Source of the DNA: Thermococcus sp. P6
GTDB taxonomy: Archaea; Methanobacteriota_B; Thermococci; Thermococcales; Thermococcaceae
Direction: 5' to 3'
DNA: 64,000 nt
Assembly: GCF_002214525.1 (NCBI RefSeq)
Contig: NZ_CP015104.1
Coordinates: 248,001-312,000 of the forward strand
The notes under the pieces were generated by a model, which saw only the letters and a program-made list of their open reading frames with translations, had not been told where the DNA came from and did not search any database. The position numbers were made by a program, and so were the translations under genes. This document shows positions 52,681 to 61,440 of this stretch, one piece after another. Within the stretch, counting starts at the first letter, position 1; each line of letters begins with the position of its first letter.

Positions 52681-53550
52681 CTAAGCCATGAACCGGTCGA
52701 GGAAGTCCCCGACTTTCTTTTTCCACTCCTCCGGATGGAGCTTCAGCGTTCTGACGTGGGGGGCGTCGGTTACCCAGAGCTCCACGTTCCCGTTTACCCT
52801 TTTGTTCCTCTCGTAGAACTCCCTCACCTCATCGACCTTTACGAGGGGGTCCTTCTCCCCGGCAATGAGGAGCAGCGGCTTTTTAACGCGATCCGAGTAG
52901 GCCATAACGTCCACCACCTTGCCCCCGCTGAAGAGCTTCGTGAAGGGTTTAACGAAGTAATAGAGCCATTCCGGAAGGTTTGCGAAGTACTTCAGCCCCC
53001 GCGCACCGGTTCTGTCGGCGTAGATCGGAGGCGAATCAGCCACCCCGCAGCAGACTCCCCCGGCTTCCGCCAGTGCCCTTATCGTAACCATGGCCCCCAT
53101 TGAGAAACCGATCAGTGCCGTTTTCCGGGCCCTTTCCGGGTGCCTTTCGGTGAGCCACCTCAGGGCAGCCTCAACGTCCATGAGCTCTCTATCCCCAACG
53201 GTCGTGTAGGTTCCCTCGCTCTCCCCGTGCCCCCTGAAGTCGAAGGTCAGGACATTGTAACCCTTCTTGAGGAGGAACTCTACGGTGTCCTTCATGTAAA
53301 CCTCGTCCCACCTGCTCCTCGTGTAGCCGTGGAGGGGGATGACGGTTCCCTCGCTTCCCCTGTCTATCCACCAGCCCCTGAGCCTCAGCCCGTCCTCGGT
53401 TGTGAACTCAACATCCTCGTAATCAAAACCGAGGTCCTTAGGTGTCCATTCTCTGATGAAACGGTCGGGTTTGACCATCTTATACCCGACGAAGACTGAA
53501 AAGCCGATAAAGGCCAGAAGGAGAAAGATCAGAATGTAAAGCCAGACCAT
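52681..53550 (-). CDS. Membrane-anchored alpha/beta hydrolase
   Basis: A 289-residue serine hydrolase with an N-terminal membrane helix (LYILIFLLLAFIGFSVFVG). The catalytic triad is visible: nucleophile serine in GFSMG (about 150), aspartate in GEKDPLV (about 235) and histidine in DAPHV (about 265). The lid segment after DSPPIYADR is helical. The ATG at 53550 follows GAGGAGG; the frame opens at a TTG at 53556, overlapping the MFS transporter stop. Substrate unknown; esterase, lipase or peptidase are possible. Confidence 0.87.
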   Translation of the reverse strand: MVWLYILIFLLLAFIGFSVFVGYKMVKPDRFIREWTPKDLGFDYEDVEFTTEDGLRLRGWWIDRGSEGTVIPLHGYTRSRWDEVYMKDTVEFLLKKGYNVLTFDFRGHGESEGTYTTVGDRELMDVEAALRWLTERHPERARKTALIGFSMGAMVTIRALAEAGGVCCGVADSPPIYADRTGARGLKYFANLPEWLYYFVKPFTKLFSGGKVVDVMAYSDRVKKPLLLIAGEKDPLVKVDEVREFYERNKRVNGNVELWVTDAPHVRTLKLHPEEWKKKVGDFLDRFMA

Positions 53551-53552
53551 CC

Positions 53553-54863
53553 TCAACCCTCCTCGACGTCAAGGTTCTTCATGAGCCATATCATGGGCAT
53601 CGCGAGCAGGACGAGCAGGGCTCCGATTGGGAAGAGCACGCGGTAGTTCCCGCCGGCCATGTCAACTATCGCACCGCCGATGGTCCCCGCAAGGAGAACC
53701 GGGAGGGATCTCGTGGCCTCAAAGAAGCCGTAGTAACGCCCCGTAAAGGCTTCCCTCTCGAATTTCGTGAGCAGGTCGCCTATCACGGGGTAGGAAGCGG
53801 CCATCAGGATTCCCCATCCCACTCCCGCGATTCCGAGGGCCACCACTATCTGGGTCTCGGTCGTTATGAACCATCCCCAGAGCTGGGGGAGGGCGAAGGT
53901 AAGGCCACCGAGGACTATGCTCAGCCTCCTCCCGAGTTTGTCGTAGATTATTCCCCCGGGGAGAGCGCCGAGGAGCACTGTAACGTTGAAGAGGGCCATG
54001 AGGTAGAGCCCGAGGGAGGTAACGGCCTTCACGTTCTCCTCCGTGGCCGAACCGTGGAGTATGTAGGCCAGTATGCCGTAGAGGAAGATTCCTATGAACT
54101 CGAAGCTCATCCACCAGAGGGTCTGGGCGGTGTAGAACTTGAGGAAATCGCGCTTTCTGACTATGCTCCAGAGGTACTCCCCAAGGCTCTCGTTTTCCTC
54201 GATCTCGGGGCTTTCCGGTTCCCTGACAATGAAGTACACGAAGAGGGCCGCCCCTATCAGGAAGAGCGCCGTCAACAGGAAGGGCATCTTGAGGTAAGGC
54301 GTCTGGGTAAGGGCCTTTATACCCTCGCTCTCCCCCGTGGCTTCTACCGCCTTGGCTATCAGAAAGCCGGCGAGGCCGAAGAGGAACAGGTTGCCCGCCC
54401 ACTCGAGGAGGGTTATTACACCGCTCGCCTTTCCCCTCTGCCCGCTCTCGATCGTGTCCGGCATCAGGGCCCTGTACTGGGCAGTGTAGATGTGCATCGA
54501 GAAGTAGAACAGGGCGAGGGTCAGGGCAAAGCCCCACAGGGGGAGGCCCGCGGCGTAGCTCACGTATATCATCAGGGCCATTATTCCGGCAAGAAGCCCC
54601 CCGATCATTATGAAGGGTCTCCTCCTGCCGTACCTTGATTTGAGCGTATCGCTGTAATAACCGAGGAGGACGGGCACGAAGAGGCCGATCAATCCCTCGG
54701 TTGCCAGTATGGTTCCCTTAACGAAGGCAGAACCGGTGTAGGTGGACAGCAGCGGGAACGAGAGCCCCTTGTTGAGGGCCCAGCCGACGCTCCTGCTGAA
54801 GCCAAGCAGTGCAATACCCAGAACGACACCCCAGCTGAATCCCTTACGCTCCAACCTTTTCAC
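53553..54863 (-). CDS. MFS transporter (sugar-type, first of tandem pair)
   Basis: A 436-residue secondary transporter with 12 predicted helices. The MFS loop 2-3 signature appears as GYYSDTLKSRYGRRRPFIM (about 70), and a second symmetrical copy as IIYDKLGRRLSIV near 305. The frame opens at a GTG at 54863. A TTG at 54854 with GGAGGTG upstream would fit better and start MERKGFSW. It overlaps the hydrolase start by a few bases, so the pair is probably co-expressed. Sequence style is like the glycoside/SLC45-type symporters. Confidence 0.85.
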   Translation of the reverse strand: MKRLERKGFSWGVVLGIALLGFSRSVGWALNKGLSFPLLSTYTGSAFVKGTILATEGLIGLFVPVLLGYYSDTLKSRYGRRRPFIMIGGLLAGIMALMIYVSYAAGLPLWGFALTLALFYFSMHIYTAQYRALMPDTIESGQRGKASGVITLLEWAGNLFLFGLAGFLIAKAVEATGESEGIKALTQTPYLKMPFLLTALFLIGAALFVYFIVREPESPEIEENESLGEYLWSIVRKRDFLKFYTAQTLWWMSFEFIGIFLYGILAYILHGSATEENVKAVTSLGLYLMALFNVTVLLGALPGGIIYDKLGRRLSIVLGGLTFALPQLWGWFITTETQIVVALGIAGVGWGILMAASYPVIGDLLTKFEREAFTGRYYGFFEATRSLPVLLAGTIGGAIVDMAGGNYRVLFPIGALLVLLAMPMIWLMKNLDVEEG

Positions 54864-54937
54864 CTCCAGTTTTCAGGTTTATTTATGTTGAAGGAAAGTT
54901 TTTACGCTTTCGGTTGCGGGATAAAAAATGAAAGGAT

Positions 54938-56269
54938 TCAGTCCACGTCCGGGACGTAGTCCAGCGCCTCTCCCTTCCGCGCGACGATGTCCCCCCTTCT
55001 GACGAACTGCATAGCAATCGCCGACAGCAGAAAGAAGGTTATCGAAAAGGGCAGCAGGGTGGTGTAGCCTATGACGTCAAGGAAGGCCCCCGCCAGCGGT
55101 GGCGCTACGAGGTTCGCCGCCTGACTGGAGAAGTAGTAGAGTCCGGTGTAGCCGCCGAGCTTCTCCTCCGTGGTCATGTCCACGACCATGGGCAGGGAGT
55201 TTACGTTAACCATGGCCCACCCTATGCCACCGATGAAAAACAGCCCCATGAATGTCATCACCACGGGATCGTTCAGGGAGCTGGAGGCCGGGTGCTGGCT
55301 CTCCCCGATGTAATAGGCCGCCACGAGTATGGCCACCACCACTGCGAGCCCGAGGGTTATCGTCTTCCTCCTGCCTATCCTCGCACCGAGGAACCCCGCG
55401 GGAATAGCGAATATCATGAAACTCAGGGAGAACATACCGATCATGAAGGCGCCGGTGCTCTCCTCTATCCCGAGGTGGTACTTGGCGTAGCTCGTGAAGA
55501 AGGTCTCCAGGGAGTTAAAGGCCACGAACCAGAGGAAGATGGCAAGTAGAATGGCCAGCAGGCTTTTCTCGTGGCTCGCAAACACCTCCCTGAGGTTCTC
55601 CCCGAGCTCCCCGAAGCTCTTTCTGGACGTCTCCGATAGGAGCTTTCCTATCTTCATCTTCTCTCCCGGAACGCGGTATTCCTCGGGCTCGGGAACGAGG
55701 AGAACCACCAGCAGGTTGGCGAGGAGCATCAACGCGGCGCCCACGTAGAAGGGATAGGCGTAGTTCATGTCGTAGAGGAACTTGCCCCCGAAGTAGGCCA
55801 GCAGAGCCCCGAGACCGCCCATGAAGTTGATTATCCCGTTCGCCTGACTCCTCTTCTCGCTCGGTGTTATATCGGGCATAAAGGCGATGACCGGGGAGCG
55901 GAAGAGGGCCATGAAGAAGTTCATGAAGACGATGGTTCCCATGAAGAGGGCGAGGCTCTCGTGGGCCCTTGCAACGGGTATCAGGGCGAACATTATCGCC
56001 GCCGACGGTGCGCCGAGGAGTATGTAGGGCTTCCTGCGGCCGAGTCTCGTCCTCGTCATGTCACTGAGCGCCCCGAGGAAGGGAAGCAGCAGGACGGCGA
56101 AGAGGTTGTCTATCGTCATCACGAAGCCCGTCACGGTTCTGCTTAGATGGAAGGTATCCTGAAGGAATATAGGCACGTAAGCGTTGTAAAGGGCCCATAT
56201 TATGCTTATCCCGAAAAAGCCAAAACCGAGAAGGAATATCCTCGAATATTTGAACTCCAAAGATTTCAC
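54938..56269 (-). CDS. MFS transporter (second of tandem pair)
   Basis: A 443-residue paralogue with 12 predicted helices, GALSDMTRTRLGRRKPYIL as the loop 2-3 signature (about 66) and ARIGRRKTI in the second half. A long cytoplasmic loop (about 190-240) is charged. As in the first copy, the listed GTG at 56269 may be part of the ribosome site for a TTG at 56260. The two genes are 74 bases apart, and divergent from the glycerophosphodiesterases. Confidence 0.85.
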   Translation of the reverse strand: MKSLEFKYSRIFLLGFGFFGISIIWALYNAYVPIFLQDTFHLSRTVTGFVMTIDNLFAVLLLPFLGALSDMTRTRLGRRKPYILLGAPSAAIMFALIPVARAHESLALFMGTIVFMNFFMALFRSPVIAFMPDITPSEKRSQANGIINFMGGLGALLAYFGGKFLYDMNYAYPFYVGAALMLLANLLVVLLVPEPEEYRVPGEKMKIGKLLSETSRKSFGELGENLREVFASHEKSLLAILLAIFLWFVAFNSLETFFTSYAKYHLGIEESTGAFMIGMFSLSFMIFAIPAGFLGARIGRRKTITLGLAVVVAILVAAYYIGESQHPASSSLNDPVVMTFMGLFFIGGIGWAMVNVNSLPMVVDMTTEEKLGGYTGLYYFSSQAANLVAPPLAGAFLDVIGYTTLLPFSITFFLLSAIAMQFVRRGDIVARKGEALDYVPDVD

Positions 56270-56348
56270 CCCCGGGATTTCGTTAACGGGGAAGATACAC
56301 GGGGGAAACTTTTAAGACTTTTGAGTTCACTTTTGAGCGGTGGGGCGG

Positions 56349-57074
56349 GTGGCACGTGTGTACAGGGAAGGCCCGGTGATTCTGGGCCACAGGGGGTTCA
56401 GGGGGCGCATTGAAAACACCCTGCCCGCCTTCAGGAGGGCCCTGAAATACGCGGACGGGATAGAGTTCGACGTGAGGCTCACGGGCGATGGAAAGGTCCT
56501 CGTTCACCACGACGATTCCTTTGTCGCCGACGGTTTTTCCCACAGTTTGAGGGACCTCAGTCTGGTGGAGCTCAGGAGACTGCACCCGATGGGAAGGCTG
56601 GTCCCCACCCTCGGGGAGGTTGTGAGGGAGTTCAAAGGGGTTAGGATGGACGTTGACGTCAAGGAGATCGAGACCGTTGAAGAAACCCTCCGGCTGGTTG
56701 AAAGGTACAATGCCCTCGAGAAGGCGGTGTTCTCCTCGGAGGATCCGGAGATAGTGCGGACCGTCCTCCGGGAGTGTCCCGAATGCAGGGTCGGGTTCTC
56801 GATAGTGGGCTACTCTTCCGTTCCCCGGCTGCTTCGCCTGAAAGGTATCCACTCCGTCCACGTGCCGATCGATGCCGTCTCCTACATAGGCTACAGGCCC
56901 CTGATGACCATCCTGAGGGCCCTTCGACGGCGCGGTCTTGCAGTTTACCTCTGGAACTACCGCATGGACGAGATGTTCTGGGTTCCAAGGCTCATCTCTG
57001 TTACGGACGTTTTGATATCCGACGACCCTGCGAGGCTGAGGAAAAGCTTTTTACCTCAGGGCGCCACCGAATGA
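56349..57074 (+). CDS. Glycerophosphodiester phosphodiesterase (first of pair)
   Basis: A 241-residue TIM-barrel hydrolase that releases sn-glycerol phosphate or glycerol-1-phosphate from lipid head groups. GDPD motifs are [20 protein letters not shown] (about 10), [20 protein letters not shown] (about 36-55), and VDVKEIE (metal glutamate, about 104). The GTG at 56349 has GGTGG upstream; GTG codons at 56340 and 56358 are alternatives. It overlaps the next GDPD gene by 4 bases. No signal peptide. Confidence 0.88.
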   Translation: MARVYREGPVILGHRGFRGRIENTLPAFRRALKYADGIEFDVRLTGDGKVLVHHDDSFVADGFSHSLRDLSLVELRRLHPMGRLVPTLGEVVREFKGVRMDVDVKEIETVEETLRLVERYNALEKAVFSSEDPEIVRTVLRECPECRVGFSIVGYSSVPRLLRLKGIHSVHVPIDAVSYIGYRPLMTILRALRRRGLAVYLWNYRMDEMFWVPRLISVTDVLISDDPARLRKSFLPQGATE

Positions 57075-57832
57075 AGGCGATGTCCATGTGGGAAAGGAAG
57101 GGAGTTATCGTCCTCGGACACAGGGGTTACTCCTCCAAATACCCCGAGGACAGTCTTCTGGCCTTCAGGAAGGCGATAGAGGCGGGAGCGGATGGAATCG
57201 AGCTGGACGTGTGGCTGACCCGGGACGGGGAAGTCGTGGTGATGCACGACGAGACCATCGACAGAACGAGCGACATGACCGGAAGGCAGAAGGACATGAC
57301 CCTGAAGGAACTCAAAGGGGCCGACTTGGGGATGGGGGAGCGCATTCCAACGCTCGAGGAGGTTTTCAGGGTTCTTCCTGAAGGGGTCCTCGTCAACGTC
57401 GAACTCAAGGATCCCGATGCCGTCGGAAGGGTCGTTGAAATCGTTGCCGAGAACAACCCCGGGAGGGTGATGGTCTCTTCCTTCAGCGTTGATGCCCTGA
57501 GGGAATACCGGAGACAGGGTGGAAAGGCCAGAATGGGCCTCCTCATAGGAAGCGAGGACGCTGTTCCCCTGGTACCGAAGCTGAAGGAGGAGCTCGGCCT
57601 CTGGTCGATAAACGTGCCCGTGGATGCCCTACCCCTGCTCGGGCTCGAGAAGACTCTGGGGGCCCTGAGGTGGGCGCGCTCCCTGGGACTCAGGGTTGTC
57701 CTATGGGCCGGAAACGATTCCCTGTTCTACGAAAACGGGAACCTTGAAAAGCTTAAGGGGCTGTTCGACGTTGTGATAACCAATGACGTGGAAAGGATGC
57801 TCGAACGGCTCAAAAGCATGAGGCTCAGATGA
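57071..57832 (+). CDS. Glycerophosphodiester phosphodiesterase (second of pair)
   Basis: A 253-residue paralogue with [20 protein letters not shown] (about 13), [20 protein letters not shown] (about 40-59), VNVELKD (metal glutamate, about 115) and the closing [10 protein letters not shown]. The motif ENT of typical GDPDs is EDS here. The ATG at 57071 overlaps the preceding stop as ATGA; ATG codons at 57080 and 57086 are alternatives. Confidence 0.9.
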   Translation: MKAMSMWERKGVIVLGHRGYSSKYPEDSLLAFRKAIEAGADGIELDVWLTRDGEVVVMHDETIDRTSDMTGRQKDMTLKELKGADLGMGERIPTLEEVFRVLPEGVLVNVELKDPDAVGRVVEIVAENNPGRVMVSSFSVDALREYRRQGGKARMGLLIGSEDAVPLVPKLKEELGLWSINVPVDALPLLGLEKTLGALRWARSLGLRVVLWAGNDSLFYENGNLEKLKGLFDVVITNDVERMLERLKSMRLR

Positions 57833-57873
57833 TACTGGCCCTTTCCTCTGCATCTTCTCGGGATGGAGAAAGG

Positions 57874-58074
57874 TCAGAGGGACCGGAACTTCTGGAGGAA
57901 TATCCTGAGATCGGTTTTAAAGGGCTCCTCCGAGCGGGCTATCTCCCTCTCCACGAGCCGGACGAAGTTTTCCCCGTCCTTTGACTCCTCCCACAGGCGT
58001 TTTACGGTCCTCTCAAGCCTTTTGTAGTACTCAACGTAGGGCCTCGCCTCGAAGAGCGCCTCCTCCAGCTTCAC
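57874..58074 (-). CDS. Small helical protein downstream of PrsW-like gene
   Basis: A 66-residue, highly charged, all-helical protein with no recognised motif. The GTG at 58074 has GGAGGGG upstream and overlaps the stop of the PrsW-like gene by 4 bases, which supports it as a real co-translated gene. Confidence 0.6.
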   Translation of the reverse strand: MKLEEALFEARPYVEYYKRLERTVKRLWEESKDGENFVRLVEREIARSEEPFKTDLRIFLQKFRSL

Positions 58075-58778
58075 ATTCCACCCCTCCTTTTGAACCAGTA
58101 GTAGAAGCGGCGGGAGGCATCCTCGGCCTCACCTATAATCATGAAGTAGCGGAGTATGGCGAGGTTGAGGAGTATCAGCAGTATCAGGAGAACGTTGTAG
58201 GCCGGGATACTCACGCTCAGGAAGGCGAAGTAATCCCATGTCATGTGGAGCAGTATCGCGAGGCTGAAGTAGGGTTCGAGGGTGTGCACCCTTCCCTCGG
58301 CCTTCAGGCCGTAGCCAACGCCGATTATGGCACTCCATGTTGCGTGGGCAAGGGGCGTCAGGAGCCCCCTCACGAGCGTCACGGCAACGCCGTAGCCCAT
58401 TCCGTAGAGGAAATTCTCGGTGGCTGCAAAGCCCAGACCGGCCGCAACGCCGTAAACGAGGCCGTCCATTATGCCGTCCATCTGACCGGCCCTGAAGGGC
58501 CACCGCAGGGCGAGGGCCTTGGCCGGTTCCTCAACGATACCCGCAACGAGTGCAACGTAGAAGGCTGTCAGCGGGAGAATCGGCTTTACAATGCCCCCGA
58601 GGGTCAGGAAGCTCTCAACTACGTAGGCGATAAGGACGGAGAGCGTTCCCCCCAGCAGGAACGTTCCCAGCACGTATCTCCTTGGCTCGGGCTCGTACCT
58701 GTCGGCGTGGTAGAAGTACCAGAGTATAACGAGGGCAGGCCCGTAGGCGAAGAACACCAGCAGGCTTAACACGTTCAT
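58071..58778 (-). CDS. PrsW-like intramembrane protease family protein
   Basis: A membrane protein of about 235 residues with about eight helices. Conserved polar motifs in helices match the PrsW/CAAX-protease-like superfamily: VEEPAKAL (double glutamate, about 82), ATENFLYGMGYG (about 120), and HATWSAIIGVGYG (about 145). Family members cut membrane-bound substrates such as anti-sigma factors; archaeal roles are unknown. The ATG at 58778 follows GGAGAG; the frame extends to 58832 into the lipoprotein gene. Confidence 0.85.
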   Translation of the reverse strand: MNVLSLLVFFAYGPALVILWYFYHADRYEPEPRRYVLGTFLLGGTLSVLIAYVVESFLTLGGIVKPILPLTAFYVALVAGIVEEPAKALALRWPFRAGQMDGIMDGLVYGVAAGLGFAATENFLYGMGYGVAVTLVRGLLTPLAHATWSAIIGVGYGLKAEGRVHTLEPYFSLAILLHMTWDYFAFLSVSIPAYNVLLILLILLNLAILRYFMIIGEAEDASRRFYYWFKRRGGM

Positions 58779-58821
58779 GGTCATCTCTCCAGAAGAAAAT
58801 TGAAGGAGGGGATTTAAAGTT

Positions 58822-59589
58822 TTAGCATCCATCGAAGAGTTCTTCCAGAGTAAAACCCTTCTCCTTCAGGTAATCCACGAGGGGGCGCGGGGGCGTTACA
58901 GAGGTCGAGTTGATTTCCTCTATCTCCACCCTCACCTCATCGACCCACCTCTCACCGTCCCTTTCGTAGTAGGCCTTCTGCACGATCTCAACGGGTACGA
59001 GATCTCCGGTCAGCTTTACGGTTACCGTCCCGTCGTAGTCCTTCCCGTTGCCCTCGTTCCAGAGGGTTCGGTTAACGGTCAGGAGGTAGTAATCTCCTTC
59101 GGTTGTTAGGGTTGCGTTTTCAAGCGGGAAGTCCTTCCAGAGGTTGTCGAGAAGGGTGGACCCCGTGGACCGGTTATCGGCCCCGTTGCACGAGAACTCC
59201 CAGCTCACGAGACCGCTCCTGTTGGTGAGGGTGACCGAGCCGAGTTTGTTGGTGTAGTAGTAAACCGCGTACAGCAGCCTGCCCGTTCCGTTGACCGGTA
59301 TCCTTTCGCCTATCGTGCTGGAGGCTCTCTCTCCGTTCTTTTTGTCCACGGAAACTGTGGAGTGGAGCGTTGCAACCAGCTCGGTCCCGTTGTAGGTTTT
59401 GACGTCCATAACGTATCTGTAGCTCTCTATCCGGGAGGCAACGTCCTCAAGTTTCTCCTTCGTGAAGGGCAGGTTCTTGGCTGGACTCTCTGTTGAGGTT
59501 CCCGTGGGACCGCCCCCTCCAGAGATGCAGCCCGACAGCAGGAGGGTAATCATGAGTAACGCACCCGTTATAGCTATGCGACCTTTCAT
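58822..59589 (-). CDS. Predicted lipoprotein of unknown function
   Basis: A 255-residue exported protein with a signal peptide and lipobox LLLSGC (cysteine at about 21), then a Gly/Thr/Ser linker. The mature part is beta-rich with several NxS/T sites (NGTEL, NRSGL, NRST, NATL, NRTLW), resembling the LolA/LppX-like lipoprotein style seen in archaea, though no motif is decisive. It ends 44 bases before the PrsW-like start on the same strand. A TATA-like element is not clear between 59590 and 59635. Confidence 0.78.
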   Translation of the reverse strand: MKGRIAITGALLMITLLLSGCISGGGGPTGTSTESPAKNLPFTKEKLEDVASRIESYRYVMDVKTYNGTELVATLHSTVSVDKKNGERASSTIGERIPVNGTGRLLYAVYYYTNKLGSVTLTNRSGLVSWEFSCNGADNRSTGSTLLDNLWKDFPLENATLTTEGDYYLLTVNRTLWNEGNGKDYDGTVTVKLTGDLVPVEIVQKAYYERDGERWVDEVRVEIEEINSTSVTPPRPLVDYLKEKGFTLEELFDGC

Positions 59590-59635
59590 TTCACCACCTC
59601 GAGAGGGTTGAACTGGTGGTATTAAAAGGTTGGCA

Positions 59636-60316
59636 TCAGAGCGAGTTCATCACCCTCACGAGATCCCCCAGCCTGCCGAAGTCGAGGAGCTCCCTCTCCA
59701 GAGGAACCAGAACCCTCATATCCAGCGGATCGTACCTGCGCAGGAAGGGGGAGACTATCTCCCTGAGCACGTCGTTTCCGTAGGCCCATGGGCTGAACGC
59801 CGGGAGGACTACAAGGCTCTCCCCCACCAGAAAGACGGGAACCTTGACGAGGGCCCCCACTTCATCCCTGAGCCTTACCGCCGGGTGCTCGTGCCCTATG
59901 ATGAACCTCTCATCCTCAAGGAGTTTATGGCCGTGGACCAGCTTCCATCCCCCGATCTCGAGTTCGTCGACGATCTCAACACCCAGTTCCCTGAGCCAGA
60001 GGATTCCGACGTCGTGGTTGCCCCTGACGAGGATAATCTCCTCGACCATGGGCGATATCTCGTCCACGAAGGCCTTCAGTTCCTTCCTCTCCCTCCACTC
60101 CGGGACAAAGGAGTGCTTGAGGTCACCGTTAACGATGAGCCCCTTCGGTTTCTCCCTTTTGAGGAGCCCCTTCAGCTTCCCCACGACTTCGTGGAACACC
60201 CTCGGGAGGTAAAAGCCTTCCCGGGCCATGCTGACCTCGTAGCCGAGATGCAGATCCGCCACGATGAGGTAACTCCCGAGCTTCAGGGCCTTTTCGGGAA
60301 GGGGCTTGAAGTTCAT
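59636..60316 (-). CDS. Metallophosphoesterase (MJ0037-like)
   Basis: A 226-residue calcineurin-type phosphoesterase. All metal-binding motifs are present: DLHLG (about 20), GDLKH (about 66), GNHD (about 100), HGHK (about 130) and GHEHP (about 142). The spacing fits the archaeal/bacterial YkoQ-MJ0037-like group, often found near helicases; substrate unknown. The ATG at 60316 follows GGAGG. Confidence 0.92.
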   Translation of the reverse strand: MNFKPLPEKALKLGSYLIVADLHLGYEVSMAREGFYLPRVFHEVVGKLKGLLKREKPKGLIVNGDLKHSFVPEWRERKELKAFVDEISPMVEEIILVRGNHDVGILWLRELGVEIVDELEIGGWKLVHGHKLLEDERFIIGHEHPAVRLRDEVGALVKVPVFLVGESLVVLPAFSPWAYGNDVLREIVSPFLRRYDPLDMRVLVPLERELLDFGRLGDLVRVMNSL

Positions 60317-60407
60317 GTATCAACCTCCGGTCTGGGACTTTTAAACTTTGTTAGGGTGGCCGAAAACATTTTTAAGTTCCCCACTGAATGGAGGCTGGTG
60401 AGTAGAA

Positions 60408-60692
60408 ATGCCCTACGTTGGTTTTGCAAGGAGCCCCTACGGGCCGGCAGAAACCTACAGAATTATACTTGAGGAGCTCGGGCGGAGGGGCTTCTCCGTG
60501 GGTTTCTCCAAGCACCACTGGGCCGGGGATCTTCCCTTCGGTCTGATAGTGGCCGAAACGGATTCGGGCGAGGTTGCCGTAAGGTGGTCACTCGGCGGGA
60601 AGTTCGAGCTGAAGCTTGAAGAGGTGGATAAAGAAACCTACGATGAGTTCGTCGAGGACACGCTTGAATACACGAACGCCGACTCAGGATGA
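60408..60692 (+). CDS. Small conserved hypothetical protein
   Basis: A 94-residue soluble protein not recognised. It has an alternating alpha-beta pattern (helix TYRIILEELGRRGF, strands FGLIVAETDSG and EVAVRWSL) and an acidic tail. The ATG at 60408 has GGTGAG upstream and a TATA element (ATTTTTAAG) at about 60368. It converges on the HAD gene with a 9-base overlap. Confidence 0.72.
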   Translation: MPYVGFARSPYGPAETYRIILEELGRRGFSVGFSKHHWAGDLPFGLIVAETDSGEVAVRWSLGGKFELKLEEVDKETYDEFVEDTLEYTNADSG

Positions 60693-61361
60693 GCGCTCCC
60701 TTCTTACCCTTTCTATCACGTCCAGCACGCTCCAGAGGTCCCTTATCACGTGGAGCCTCGATATGGATTCGAGCATCCCGGGGTTCTTCTCAACGAACCT
60801 CGCCGTGAAGGGGAAGTAGTACCACACGTACTCCGTGTTCTCGTCCCCGTGGCCCACGAATCGCCATGGCTTATCGTCCACCCATACAAAGGTCTCCCCT
60901 CCGTACTTACGGCGGACGAGTTCGAAGGCTTCATCCAGCGTCATCTCCCGCCCGAAGACCACAACGTCGTCAAAGAGATCGTAGATTCCCATCGCCCTGA
61001 GCCTTCTGACCTTCATGCCGTCTATGGAATCTTCGGCGGAAAAGGATATCACGACGTGCCCCTCCTCCCTCAGTTTCCTCAAAAGCTCCGGAGCGTTGTC
61101 TATGGGTTCGCTTAACCTTGCCCTCTCCTCGAACCACGTTTCGAAGAGCCTTCCCCTGAGGAAGAAGGGTGGCTTCGAGGTCCCCCTATGGCTTCCAAAC
61201 CTCGGCCTTTCGAAGTGGCTCTCCACCCTCGTGAGGAGTTTCGCCCAGAGGCCCTTGAATGGCAGCCAGCCGTAGCGTCTCTCCAGAGCCCTTCGGAAGG
61301 CTTCCTCCATGCAGGAATACGTATCTGCGAGCGTTCCGTCGAAATCAAAGGCGACTATCAT
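60684..61361 (-). CDS. HAD-family phosphatase
   Basis: A 225-residue HAD hydrolase. Motif I is FDFDGTLADT (about 5-14), with nucleophile aspartate and its partner. Motif II serine is in VISFSAEDS (about 95), and motif IV is the VWVDDKPWRF segment (about 168-177). A helical cap lies between motifs I and II. The substrate is unknown. The ATG at 61361 with GGGGGAT upstream is chosen; the frame opens at 61442 inside the gcvPA start. Confidence 0.88.
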   Translation of the reverse strand: MIVAFDFDGTLADTYSCMEEAFRRALERRYGWLPFKGLWAKLLTRVESHFERPRFGSHRGTSKPPFFLRGRLFETWFEERARLSEPIDNAPELLRKLREEGHVVISFSAEDSIDGMKVRRLRAMGIYDLFDDVVVFGREMTLDEAFELVRRKYGGETFVWVDDKPWRFVGHGDENTEYVWYYFPFTARFVEKNPGMLESISRLHVIRDLWSVLDVIERVRRERSS

Positions 61362-61440
61362 GGCGATCCCCCTTGGCCCATCACAAAGCATATATTTATC
61401 ACCCGTTAACTCCCGGTGAAGCGTTTTAAAGGTGATGGAC

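Noticed and set aside
61386-61410. TATCAC upstream of gcvPA as a half TGM site
   Set aside because: The second half GTGATA is missing at the required spacing.
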